Positions 1-7,403 are shown, counted from the stretch's first letter. The stretch is 18,792 nucleotides of DNA from NORP181 sp047623555 (GCA_047623555.1 JBLHMP010000077.1:1-18792), one strand, 5' to 3'. Numbers and translations: made by a program. Notes: generated by a model from the letters alone, not told the origin.

Positions 1-76
1 CCGCACGAAACCAGTTCGCTATCCTATACCCAGAACGGTTCAATAAATGACCCGTCAAAACTGCATGGGCTAAGCC

Positions 77-540
77 TCATACACAGAGTTTCGGATACTC
101 CCCGATCAGCCCTTCGGCGGCGACCAACGGATCGCCAGGCATGCTGATCGACAGGCTGTGATCGGCGCACTTTAACTCATCCAGTTTTCCCATGGCTGCG
201 GCCCTGGCCTCGGCCTTGGTGGCATGGACGTGGCGCAGGCGCTTGACGGGTAATCCTTCGCCAGCGATCACAGTCTCTTTCTTGCCCGTCGCCTCGTTGT
301 GCCAGTGACCTCCACCGCTTTGAAATTTCCACGTGTCGCCAGTGTCATTGACCACCTGATTTGGTGATCGGGCGCGGGATCATCGGGATGCCACTGGCCG
401 TTTTACCCTCGCCTTTGTTGATAAAGAGAAGTGTCTGACCTTTCACGCTGGCGATCGCATCATGACCTTTGCCGATCCTGGTGAGGAAATGGATGTCACT
501 CTCATCGGTCTGATCAATATGCTCATACGTGAAGGCCCTA
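77..540 (-). pseudogene. Phage late control / tail protein D (P2 gpD-like), C-terminal fragment, frameshifted
   Basis: gpD-type proteins form part of the baseplate/tail-spike hub of contractile-tail phages; only the C-terminal third remains here. The first reading frame (about 540 down to 345) carries the family signature EHIDQTDESDIHFLTRIGKG followed by LLFINKGEGKTASG. It then hits TGA at 345-347. The frame one base over (from GTG at 355 down to 77) continues with VIAGEGLPVKRLRHVHATKA and ends early, after ISMPGDPLVAAEG, so the last part of the usual C-terminus is also degraded. The N-terminal roughly 200 residues are absent: the fragment runs directly into tail protein X remnants. Family assignment is by recalled motif similarity. 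The gene is clearly dead (frameshift plus two truncations). Confidence 0.75.
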
Positions 541-654
541 AGCGGCTTCACGGCCAGCCCTGGGTTAGCCGTCAGCACATCCTCGACACTAATCGCCATA
601 GTGCTTGGCGCACACCTGATCCAGCACATCACCTTCTTTGGTGCGATAGATCAT
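541..654 (-). pseudogene. Phage tail protein X (gpX-like) fragment fused to gpD remnant
   Basis: ATG at 654 opens MIYRTKEGDVLDQVCAKHYG, typical of the short LysM-like tail protein X of P2- and Mu-like phages, which precedes gpD in these genomes. TAG at 589-591 stops the frame after 21 residues. The other frame continues with VEDVLTANPGLA, matching the middle of the X family, and then joins gpD-type sequence near 540. The C-terminal end of X and the front of D are therefore missing. The ATG overlaps the stop of the HU-like remnant (ATGA), which may be chance created by a deletion. The exact X/D junction cannot be fixed by eye. Confidence 0.6.
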
Positions 655-830
655 GCTAGTCTTGCCAATGTTGAAAGGGCCGTGACGGCAAGAGCAAAGC
701 CGCCCAACGCCTTAGATACGGTCTGGTCCAAGGAATTGAGCACGGCCTCGACGGTTGCATTATTCACGGCGAGCGCGCCTACGTCGGCTGTGATTGCTTT
801 GATCAGTTCTGATTTATTCTTGGTTCTCAT
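651..830 (-). pseudogene. HU-like DNA-binding protein, truncated
   Basis: The 59-residue frame from ATG 830 begins MRTKNKSELIKAITADVG, the classic first helix of HU/IHF proteins (NKSELI-A), followed by a second helical stretch ending VSKAL. HU proteins are about 90 residues. The expected beta-arm (GFGTF...) is not in this frame; in another frame just downstream a short GPFNIGKT stretch resembles it, so a frameshift near 715-730 is likely. HU-like genes occur in the early regions of some Mu-like phages, which suits its place after DUF3164. The frame ends exactly where the tail X fragment starts, so early and late phage genes are now in contact. No good ribosome-binding site is visible. Confidence 0.55.
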
Positions 831-869
831 TTTTAAATTTGGCCGGATTGGCCGGTGGATTGGGCTCGG

Positions 870-1463
870 TCAGACCAAGGCCATATCAAGACGGATCGCG
901 CGGCGCTCACCTTTGGGGTCAGTTTCATAGAAACGGATATTGGTGCGTGATCCTGTCACGCGCACGGCGTCTGAGATCGCGTCCATCGCGCTGATCCACT
1001 CAGGGTCATCAATGTCGAGACGCCGAAGTACAAGTACACGGCCCGTGTCGATGTGACCTTTCTTGCCAACTTGGAACGCTTGGTTAACCATAACTCTCAG
1101 GTTGTCATTCACTCCTTCGGACCAGCGCTCAACGCAATTATCAATCAACTCTTTCGCGGCTTGCAGCTCGGCACCAAACTCAAAAGTATCTGACACTTGG
1201 ACTGGACCGATTGCTCACCGTCATATGAGCGCACCGCCTTTCTTGGCACCGTATTTCTCAGCCACCAACGCGCGAAATGTCTGGGCATCAGCCATCGCGA
1301 CATCTTTGAACTTGGTCAGCGCATCACTCACCACCTTGGCTTCGGCGATGAGACGCTGGACGCTATCATCCTCCAGCTTGTGGACGGGCTTGATCTTATC
1401 GATGGGCATGAACGCGCCATCGGCGTTCTGCATGTAACCCTCTGGGATTTGGTCTTTCTGCAT
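870..1463 (-). pseudogene. DUF3164 family Mu-like phage protein, frameshifted
   Basis: DUF3164 proteins are about 200-residue proteins of unknown function in the early region of Mu-like phages. ATG at 1463 follows a good ribosome-binding site (AAAGGAAAAG, 2-3 bases upstream). The first frame (1463 to 1221) has the N-terminal half, including EGYMQNADGAF and the family hallmark VAEKYGAKKGG. The second frame (1196 to 870) has the C-terminal half, with LQAAKELIDNCVERWSEG, VNQAFQVGKKGHIDTGRV and AMDAISDAVRVTGSRTNIRF. Between them a third frame gives SYDGEQSVQ, which belongs in the middle of the family, so at least two frameshifts sit between 1196 and 1225. Total length matches a full-size gene, so this copy was disabled by small indels rather than deletion. 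Confidence 0.8.
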
Positions 1464-1477
1464 GTCTTTTCCTTTGG

Positions 1478-1725
1478 TTAGAATTTTGAAATGATGGCGG
1501 GTTCGGGTTTTGCGGGTGAAGGTTGCGGCGGGGAAGCATCCTCAAGAAACACATCCGCAATAAAAGCCAAGGCGATGATTTCCTCTGGCTGACCATGCTC
1601 CAGGCGCGCGCTGTAACCTTCACTTTTGCGACAGCGCTGGCGGCGTGTTTCACTTGTGTGGCAATATCCATATCAGCGATACTGGACGGGCAAAAACCGG
1701 CGCAATGTGAGTGTGAGCAAGCCAT
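1478..1725 (-). pseudogene. Small Mu-like early protein of unknown function, frameshifted
   Basis: Between the MuB-like gene and DUF3164 lies a small reading frame. It starts at ATG 1725 (MACSHSHCAGFCPSSIADMD) with a Cys/His-rich beginning, runs to about 1620 and then shifts frame. The new frame reads GYSARLEHGQPEEIIALAF, then IADVFLEDA, a proline-rich tail, and a TAA at 1478-1480, just before the DUF3164 ribosome-binding site. The amphipathic acidic segment and its fit to the flanking spacing make this two-frame reading more convincing than any single frame. Original length would be about 82 residues. I do not recognise the family. The Cys/His cluster might bind metal, but that is only a guess. 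Confidence 0.5.
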
Positions 1726-1741
1726 CAGTTTTGCCCCGCCA

Positions 1742-2248
1742 TCAAAGCGGCAGCGGTTTCAACAACACTTTCTTGCCGCCGATCCGCTGGCGCAGTTGCG
1801 CCAGATAACTCCGCACCCGCACCTCAATCAGACGCCTTGTCAGAATGTCAGTGCGGCCCAGGATCAGGCCAGCACCGCCGATGTCAGAAAGTCCGCGCAG
1901 CTTTTCCAGCGTTGCCCATTTGAGTTGGTTGGCCTCATCAATAATGATCAGTTTTTTGGTGCATAGGCCATTGATTTTGCGGAATAATGTTGGCGCAATC
2001 CCACTAACGTCGATGGCCTCACCTTGAGCATTCAGGCCGGTGGAAATTTCCTCCAATAGGGCCTTGTCCCCCATATTAAGCCAACACTCGATGCGAATGC
2101 CGCCCAATTCTTCGGCCCGCTACATGGTCAGCGATGATTTCCCTGTACCCGGATCTCCGGTAATCTGGCCACTCTTGCTATACGGGCGCGTTGCCTGCAC
2201 AGTGCGGCACATCTCCTACGCCTGTTCTGTTTTGATGAAATCACTCAT
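1742..2248 (-). pseudogene. MuB-like AAA+ ATPase (DNA transposition protein B) with two in-frame amber codons
   Basis: MuB is the AAA+ ATPase that binds target DNA and activates the MuA transposase. ATG 2248 follows a strong GGAGG. The frame stays open in register for 169 codons except for TAG at 2216-2218 (codon 11) and TAG at 2120-2122 (codon 43). The Walker A motif GDPGTGKSS lies just before the second TAG. Walker B is KLIIIDEANQ, and the C-terminal YLAQLRQRIGG matches COG2842-type proteins. Both stops are one transition from a sense codon (CAG or TGG). At 168 codons it is shorter than most MuB proteins (about 250-310), so internal deletions are likely. MuA should lie just upstream but is missing; a short frame ending MVDQAKRDRIKI before the start may be its last residues, though this is weak. 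Confidence 0.75.
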
Positions 2249-2379
2249 CCTCCAGAAGTTCATATTTTGATACGATCTCGTTTGGCCTGGTCGACCATTG
2301 TGTAAGCTCTTTAACGGGCTGTTTTTTCGCGTCTCTACGCCTCAACTATAGCACTGCGTCTAAATGGGATCTCTCATCA
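2249..2379. promoter_or_regulatory. Divergent control region between repressor and transposition gene remnants
   Basis: This gap separates the divergently transcribed repressor and MuB remnants. In Mu-like phages this place holds the early promoter and repressor operators, followed by ner and the MuA transposase gene, none of which is recognisable here. I see no convincing paired -35/-10 boxes. It is somewhat AT-rich near 2320-2380 and contains runs such as CTGTTTTTTCGCG. The call rests on position. Confidence 0.3.
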
Positions 2380-3011
2380 ATGCGGAATTTTCAAAAAGAT
2401 GTGGCAGCACGAATGCACTTCCTAAACACTCCAAAAAGCATGGAGATTTATGAATTTAGTGATTTTTTGTGACTTCCCAAAGGGAACGTTAGAGAAGTAT
2501 TTGAATAGCCCGCGACATCCTAGCGCGGAGTTTTATCAACCCTTCACTCCAAAATGAGAGTATCAGGGCACTGGCTTTTAGATGGTTATGAGCCGATGTA
2601 TCTTGCGGATACAAACGTCTTAATGTTGCGGCCTCTGCGGGGCACAGCGCACAAGTCGACAGCGAAACAGGCACCGGATATTATGCGGTCAATCAAAAGT
2701 GGCTGGAGCGGCGCGGCCTAAACGCCAATTCCCTCTCAGTCATTTCAGTGCGCGGCGACAGTATGGAGCCGGACCTTCACGAAAATGACCTGCTCCTGCT
2801 GGATCACGCCCAGACCGACCAGAAAGACAGTCATATATATGCTGTGCGGTTTTCAAGTGACCTTTACGTCAAACGCATCCAGCACCTGCCAGGGGGGCAA
2901 GTGCATCTGATCAGCCGTAATTCAGCCTATCCGCCAATCACCGTAAAAAATCCAGAAACCAATGGCGTCAAAGTGATCAGGCGCATGGTTGCTTTGATGC
3001 ATGAATGGTAA
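2380..3011 (+). pseudogene. Mu-like phage repressor, HTH plus S24 (LexA-like) domain, N-terminal part frameshifted
   Basis: The protein reads across three frames. The first, from ATG 2380, gives MRNFQKDVAARMHFLNTPKS and stops at 2470. The second (about 2450-2557) gives DFPKGTLEKYLNSPRHPSAE, the helix-turn-helix typical of C-type repressors, with VSGHWLLDGYEPMYLAD picked up by another shift. The third (from about 2592 to 3011) gives YKRLNVAASAG and then the intact S24 domain: GYYAV, WLERRGL, the catalytic Ser in VRGDSMEPDLHENDLLLLD and the Lys in YVKRI. The C-terminal 87 residues could still be made from GTG 2748. Such repressors keep a Mu-like prophage silent and are transcribed towards the left end of the phage, which fits its outermost position. 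The DNA-binding half is broken. Confidence 0.8.
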
Positions 3012-3024
3012 TTACTGCTGGTTT

Positions 3025-3050
3025 CGGAACTACGCGGAAGCAAACGGAAG
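3025..3050 (+). repeat. Three CGGAA motifs at exact 10-bp spacing beside the repressor (candidate phage-end binding sites)
   Basis: CGGAA starts at 3025, 3035 and 3045, one helical turn apart, only 14 bases after the repressor stop codon. In Mu-like phages this is where the left end, with its transposase-binding sites, should be. On the other strand they read TTCCG three times. That they are MuA-type binding sites is inference from position and phasing. Confidence 0.45.
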
Positions 3051-3107
3051 TAATGCAAAACACCATGCTTCCCTAAATGCAATTCATGCCGCCCCCCCCC
3101 AAAGCGG

Positions 3108-3139
3108 CCTCCGGCGGAGGTATTTTTTACGAGAAGAAA
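3108..3139 (+). repeat. Hairpin-plus-tail repeat, copy 1 (terminator-like)
   Basis: A CCTCC / GGAGG stem (3108-3112, 3116-3120) with a GGC loop is followed directly by TATTTTTT and then ACGAGAAGAAA. On the plus strand this is a good intrinsic terminator shape, about 100 bases after the repressor remnant. A second copy of the whole layout lies at 11750-11784. It also sits just 3' of the minus-strand nucleotidase gene, whose stop codon is at 3173. Confidence 0.6.
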
Positions 3140-3172
3140 TTGGGGCAAAGCGTTTTAACCCGCCCCGGTTTC

Positions 3173-5128
3173 TCAAAGCTGAATGCGGAACCGGGCAAAA
3201 CCATCCGGTCCGTCGCCCGCAGGCTTGATGCTGACGCCCTGTACATCATCGACATAGTCCGCCGCCTTGGGCCCGGTATCAAACAACACGCTGGTGCTGG
3301 GAAGCGGGGCAAAGGTCCAGTTGGCGTCGGCGCGCGGGCTAATCGTTCCCTCTTGCACGATATAGCGCACAATCACGTCACGGTTGGTATCTGGCCCTTC
3401 AAAGACAATTGTGTCGCCGGTGCCGGGAAAGTTACCACCGCCGCTGGCGCGGTAATTGTTGGTGGCGATGATGAACTTGGCATCCGGATCAATGGGCGCG
3501 CCGTTATAGGTCAGGTTGACGATCCGGTTTGCCGATGCATCGAGCAGATTGCCCTTGGCGTCAAACATCGATGGCTGGCTCAGGTCGATCTGATAGTTCA
3601 CCCCGTCGATCACATCAAAGTTGTAGGACGGGAAATCAGGGTTCAGCAGAACCTGATCTGCCATACCCGGTGTGATATGGTTAAACATGCCTGCCGAGCG
3701 TTCCAGCCACCCCTTGACCTGCGCCCCAGTGACAAGCACAGCACGCGCCGTGTTGGGATAGAGATACAGGTCCGACACGTTCTTGATCGCCACATCGCCC
3801 TTTGGCACATCGGTGAAATACTCGGGTCCACCCCGACCACCCGCCTTGAACGGAGCCGCAGCGGACAGGATCGGCAGACCTTCGTATTCGGTGCCCTTCA
3901 TCATCTCGGTGATGTACCAACTTTGTGCAATCGACACGATTTGCACCGATGGATCATCCGCAACCAGCGCGAAATACGAATGCAACGGCGCATCGGTTTT
4001 GCCCACTGCCCGGCGCACATATTTCAACGTTGCATCATGTTCGGCCTGCACCGAATCCAACACGTACTGCTGGCTGTCCACCAGCGGCGTGATCGAACGA
4101 TCCTCATTACGTTGCGAAATCGGGCGTGCTTCGGAACTGTGGCTGACGATCTTCCATTCATTGCCAGACCGTTCCAGCATCAGATCAATCAGACCCAGAT
4201 GCGAGCCCCAGAATCCGCCCATCGCCGCCGGTTTGCCATTGATGGTGCCGGCAGTCGTATCCACCGTATCAATCCCGTCATATTTCTTGGACGGGAACAC
4301 AAGGTGATGATGCCCGGTCAGGATCGCATCAATGCCATCGACACGCGCCAGCGGAACCGAGGCGTTCTCCATCCCGTCGGTATGTTCCGCCGCGCCAATA
4401 CCCGAGTGGCTGAGCGCGATGATAATGTCAGCGCCTGCTTCTTTCATCTGCGGCACATAGGCTTTGGCTGTCTCGATTATATCGCGGGTCTGAACTTTTC
4501 CCTCAAGATGGCGGCGATCCCAGTTCATGATCTGTGGCGGCGCAAAACCGATAAGGCCAACCTTGATATCATGGGTCTCACCGGCGCCATCCGTCACCCT
4601 GCGTTCAAGAATCACGTAAGGTTTGACCAGCGTGGTGTCTTTGGTCGCATCACTGCCCATCTCTTTGGCAATATTCGCTGACACCACCGGGAAATCCGCC
4701 CCGGCCAGCGTTTTCATCAGGAAATCCAGACCATAGTTAAACTCGTGATTGCCCAGCGTTGTCGCATCAAACCCCACCGCATTCATCGCGGTGATGACCG
4801 GGTGCATATCGCCCTCTTTCATGCCGCGCTCATAGGCGATGTAGTCACCCATTGGATTGCCCTGCAGAAAATCACCATTATCAATCAGCATAGAATTGGT
4901 CGCCTCGGCGCGGATATCTTTAATGATCGACGCAGTCCGTGCCAGCCCAATCGTGTCACGCGGTTTGTCCGCATAATAATCATATGGAAACACATGCACA
5001 TGCAAATCGGTGGTCTCCATGATCCGCAAATGCGCCTGGTTGGCGGCGGCTATGGCCGAAAACGGATGTAGGGCGATAAAACCGGCTGTACTGGCAAGAA
5101 ACCCGCGACGTGTAAGTGTGAATGGCAT
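3173..5128 (-). CDS. cpdB: Bifunctional 2',3'-cyclic-nucleotide 2'-phosphodiesterase / 3'-nucleotidase (CpdB-like), Tat-exported
   Basis: A periplasmic metallophosphoesterase that opens 2',3'-cyclic nucleotides and removes the 3'-phosphate, salvaging nucleosides and phosphate from RNA breakdown. I chose ATG 5128, 8 bases after AGGAAA, because it opens directly on a Tat signal (LTRRGFLAS, then a hydrophobic run to AIAAA); the frame is open upstream to 5200, but that would put 24 odd residues before the signal. At 651 residues it matches the E. coli family member (647). Metal-binding motifs are present in order: TTDLHVHVFPYDYYADK, NGDFLQGNP, TLGNHEFNYG, SHSGIG and GHHHLVFP. The C-terminal nucleotide-binding domain has NNYRASGGGNFPG. 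It stands alone on the minus strand, divergent from the aldo/keto reductase gene. Confidence 0.93.
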   Translation of the reverse strand: MPFTLTRRGFLASTAGFIALHPFSAIAAANQAHLRIMETTDLHVHVFPYDYYADKPRDTIGLARTASIIKDIRAEATNSMLIDNGDFLQGNPMGDYIAYERGMKEGDMHPVITAMNAVGFDATTLGNHEFNYGLDFLMKTLAGADFPVVSANIAKEMGSDATKDTTLVKPYVILERRVTDGAGETHDIKVGLIGFAPPQIMNWDRRHLEGKVQTRDIIETAKAYVPQMKEAGADIIIALSHSGIGAAEHTDGMENASVPLARVDGIDAILTGHHHLVFPSKKYDGIDTVDTTAGTINGKPAAMGGFWGSHLGLIDLMLERSGNEWKIVSHSSEARPISQRNEDRSITPLVDSQQYVLDSVQAEHDATLKYVRRAVGKTDAPLHSYFALVADDPSVQIVSIAQSWYITEMMKGTEYEGLPILSAAAPFKAGGRGGPEYFTDVPKGDVAIKNVSDLYLYPNTARAVLVTGAQVKGWLERSAGMFNHITPGMADQVLLNPDFPSYNFDVIDGVNYQIDLSQPSMFDAKGNLLDASANRIVNLTYNGAPIDPDAKFIIATNNYRASGGGNFPGTGDTIVFEGPDTNRDVIVRYIVQEGTISPRADANWTFAPLPSTSVLFDTGPKAADYVDDVQGVSIKPAGDGPDGFARFRIQL

Positions 5129-5283
5129 GATATATTTCCTGATTGTGGTGCTGCGTTTTACTACCGCACGAATGAAACAGATATTTGTCAGAGCGCGCAA
5201 ATTGAACGACTCAGTATCGCGTTACTGTCTCACGCCAAACCAATTGTGACAACTTACGTCCCAACACCCAACGTGTCGGATCA

Positions 5284-5309
5284 AGCGTAGGGTGGGTGAA
5301 ACCCACGCT
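5284..5309 (+). repeat. GTGGGT-GAA-ACCCAC hairpin (dispersed-repeat type)
   Basis: The stem GTGGGT / ACCCAC (5292-5297 with 5301-5306) has a GAA loop and is enclosed by AGC / GCT at 5284-5286 and 5307-5309, followed by TTTT. The core resembles a GTGGGT...ACCCAC hairpin I recall as dispersed in many bacterial genomes. It lies between the divergent nucleotidase and aldo/keto reductase genes, so it is not an obvious terminator for either. Confidence 0.5.
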
Positions 5310-5322
5310 GTTTTGCATCCAT

Positions 5323-5340
5323 AAAGCTGTTTTTAGCTTT
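5323..5340 (+). repeat. AAAGCT / AGCTTT hairpin in the aldo/keto reductase leader
   Basis: A perfect 6-bp inverted repeat (5323-5328 and 5335-5340) around GTTTTT, 33 bases before the reductase ATG. It may be part of the leader or an operator; nothing more can be said from sequence. Confidence 0.35.
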
Positions 5341-5373
5341 CCAAAACCGCAAGCGCATGGCAGGTTTCGCACC

Positions 5374-6312
5374 ATGACACATACCCTCACAAGCGTAACC
5401 GGACGCCCCGCCAGCCCCTTTGCCTTTGGCACCATGCAGTTTGGCCAAGGTGCCTCAGACACTGACAGCCAGGCCATGTTTGATGCTTGCCGTGCGGCTG
5501 GGGTCAATCACTTTGACACCGCGCATGCCTATACCGGCGGTGCTTCGGAAACCCTGCTCGGTGGCATGCTCGGCACCGAGCGCGACGATTTGCTGATTGC
5601 CACCAAGGTCGGCAATCCCGGCGGCGGCGATGCCGCCAATATGCGCGCCCAGTTTGAGACCTGCCGCAGCCGGTTGAACCTTGATATGGTTGATATCCTC
5701 TATTTACACCGCTTTGATCCAAACACGGATCTGCGCGAAACCATGCAAACCTTTGCCGAATTCCGCGACAAGGGCCAAATCCGCTATGTCGGCCTGTCCA
5801 ACTTCGCCGCTTGGCAGGTGATGAAGGCACAGACAATTGCCGCCGAATTCGACCTGAAAATCGACATCTTTCAACCGATGTACAACCTGGTGAAACGACA
5901 GGTTGAAGTTGAAATTCTGCCGATGTGCGCCGATCAGGGCATCGCTGTTGCACCCTATTCACCGCTTGGCGGTGGCCTTTTGACCGGCAAATATGTCGGC
6001 GCTGCGGGCGGGCGTCTGGTGGAAAACTCCGAATACACCCAGCGTTATAATGTGGACTGGATGCGCCAGACCGCGCAGGATCTCACCACTTTGGCCGCTG
6101 AACTTGGCACCCATCCGGCGACGCTCGCCGTGGCGTGGGCCGCCGCCCATCCAACCCATCCGATGCCAATCCTGTCCGGGCGCAATACCACCCAACTGGC
6201 CCCATCGCTTGACGGTGTAACCTACGATATGTCGCCCGATCTGTATAAGCGGATAACCGCCCTAAGCATCACCCCGGCCCCGGCCACAGACCGGCTGGAG
6301 GAACTCGCGTGA
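5374..6312 (+). CDS. Aldo/keto reductase
   Basis: An NADPH-dependent oxidoreductase of the aldo/keto reductase superfamily, 312 residues from ATG 5374. The frame is open back to 5296, but that extension runs through the leader hairpin and has no family similarity. A weak AGG lies about 10 bases before the ATG. The catalytic tetrad is visible: Asp48 and Tyr53 in HFDTAHAYTGG, Lys78 in LIATKVG and His112 in LYLHRFD. The YVGLSNF and PYSPLGGGLLTGKY segments are typical of the AKR11/12-like (YajO/oxidoreductase) group, and the cofactor-binding ILSGRNTTQL lies near the C-terminus. Its stop overlaps the start of the next gene (GTGA), so the two are translationally coupled. The substrate is unknown; pairing with a D-amino-acid-oxidase-type flavoprotein suggests an aldehyde or oxo-acid. 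Confidence 0.9.
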   Translation: MTHTLTSVTGRPASPFAFGTMQFGQGASDTDSQAMFDACRAAGVNHFDTAHAYTGGASETLLGGMLGTERDDLLIATKVGNPGGGDAANMRAQFETCRSRLNLDMVDILYLHRFDPNTDLRETMQTFAEFRDKGQIRYVGLSNFAAWQVMKAQTIAAEFDLKIDIFQPMYNLVKRQVEVEILPMCADQGIAVAPYSPLGGGLLTGKYVGAAGGRLVENSEYTQRYNVDWMRQTAQDLTTLAAELGTHPATLAVAWAAAHPTHPMPILSGRNTTQLAPSLDGVTYDMSPDLYKRITALSITPAPATDRLEELA

Positions 6313-7403
6313 TCGATTTTCTGATAATCGGCGGCGGCATTGCCGGGCTAAGTGCGGCGGCGCGGCTATCGGCGCATGGGCAGGTTACGGTTCTGGAAAC
6401 CGAAGACGCGCTTGGCTATCACGCCTCGGGCCGCTCGGCCGCGTTGTATGAATCCAACTATGGTCTTGCCAGCACCGTCGCGCTGAACCTTGCTAGCGAA
6501 GAGTATCACCGCACGCACAACGGCGGCTATCTAACCCCAAGGGGGCTTTTGGTGGTTGCCAAAGCCGAGGATGAGGCGCTTTTTAGGGTCGATCTGGACG
6601 ATCTAAACCTGACCCAGATTGATCTGGATGCGGCAAGCGCCATCATCCCAATTCTGAACCCCGAAACCACTGCCTTTTGCGCCTATCACGATGCCGCCTG
6701 GGATATCGACACCGACCGGCTGATGCAGGATTTCGCAAAGGTCGTACGCAGCAACGGCGGCCAGGTTCTGCCTCGTCACGCGGTCACCGCCATTCACCAA
6801 ACCGGGCAAACCTGGCAAACCTGGCAAACCTGGCAAGTTGATGCTGGCGGCGAGACATTTCAGGCAGGCACACTTATCAATGCCGCCGGGCCATGGGCGG
6901 ATGAAATCGCCACATTGGCCGGGATCGCGCCAATTGGGCTGACACCCTATCGCCGGTCCATGGCGCGACTGCCGGCCCCCGGTGGTCATGATGTCAGCGG
7001 CTGGCCAATGCTCATGGGTGCCGGCGAAACATGGTACGCCAAGGCCGATGCCGGCAAATGGCTGGTGTCCCCCGCCGAGGCCGACCCGACCACGCCGCAT
7101 GATGCCTATGCCGACGATATGGTGCTGGCCGAAGGGCTGGCGCGCTATGAGGAAATGGTGACCGAGCCCGTCACCCGCGTTGAAACCAACTGGGCCGGAT
7201 TGCGCACATTTGCCCCGGACAAGGCACTGGTTTTGGGCCCGGACCCGGATCAGCCCAATTTCATCTGGTGTGCTGGACAGGGCGGCTATGGCTTTCAAAC
7301 CGCGCCCGCCGCATCGCAACTGATCGCCGATTTGGTGACCGGGGCCGACAGCCCGCTGGGCGCCCAAACCCTCGCCGCGCTCACTCCAAATAGGCTGCGT
7401 TAG
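6309..7403 (+). CDS. FAD-dependent oxidoreductase of the D-amino-acid oxidase (DadA/glycine oxidase) family
   Basis: A flavoenzyme oxidising an amine or amino-acid substrate, 364 residues, starting with GTG 6309 inside the stop of the aldo/keto reductase gene. The Rossmann FAD motif is at the very N-terminus (IIGGGIAGLSAAARLSAHG), followed by HASGRSAALYESNYG, the segment contacting the isoalloxazine in DAO-family enzymes. The C-terminal FAD motif is WCAGQGGYGFQTAPAASQL. No signal peptide or membrane helix is seen, so it is cytoplasmic. Around residue 168 a nine-base unit is repeated four times, giving Gln-Thr-Trp repeats in a region that is normally a beta-strand turn. The stop codon is the first three bases of the palindromic element at 7401-7516. 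D-amino acid, glycine, or sarcosine-like substrates are all possible. Confidence 0.9.
   Translation: MIDFLIIGGGIAGLSAAARLSAHGQVTVLETEDALGYHASGRSAALYESNYGLASTVALNLASEEYHRTHNGGYLTPRGLLVVAKAEDEALFRVDLDDLNLTQIDLDAASAIIPILNPETTAFCAYHDAAWDIDTDRLMQDFAKVVRSNGGQVLPRHAVTAIHQTGQTWQTWQTWQVDAGGETFQAGTLINAAGPWADEIATLAGIAPIGLTPYRRSMARLPAPGGHDVSGWPMLMGAGETWYAKADAGKWLVSPAEADPTTPHDAYADDMVLAEGLARYEEMVTEPVTRVETNWAGLRTFAPDKALVLGPDPDQPNFIWCAGQGGYGFQTAPAASQLIADLVTGADSPLGAQTLAALTPNRLR
6801..6836 (+). repeat. In-frame 9-bp tandem repeat (ACCTGGCAA x4) coding Gln-Thr-Trp
   Basis: Four head-to-tail copies (6801, 6810, 6819, 6828); the first has one mismatch (ACCGGGCAA). The repeat is in frame inside the FAD oxidoreductase and yields TWQTWQTWQ. 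Identical unit sequence implies recent slippage. Confidence 0.95.

Noticed and set aside
1..76. Phage right end (attachment site) at the window edge
   Set aside because: CTGGTTTCG on the minus strand here also occurs at 3018-3026, but nine bases are too few to claim paired phage ends, and the phased CGGAA motif is absent.
2489..2674. 61-codon minus-strand frame over the repressor
   Set aside because: The plus strand carries recognisable repressor motifs across this stretch; the minus frame has none.
3077..4681. 534-codon plus-strand open frame opposite the nucleotidase
   Set aside because: It is antisense to a gene with all family motifs; its product is rich in His and Arg without any domain, as expected from a shadow frame in GC-rich DNA.
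6801..6836. CRISPR-like array
   Set aside because: The units are 9 bp with no spacers and are in frame in a gene; this is slippage.
6603..7367. 254-codon minus-strand frame
   Set aside because: It is antisense to the FAD oxidoreductase, and its apparent repeats are the mirror of the QTW tandem repeat.
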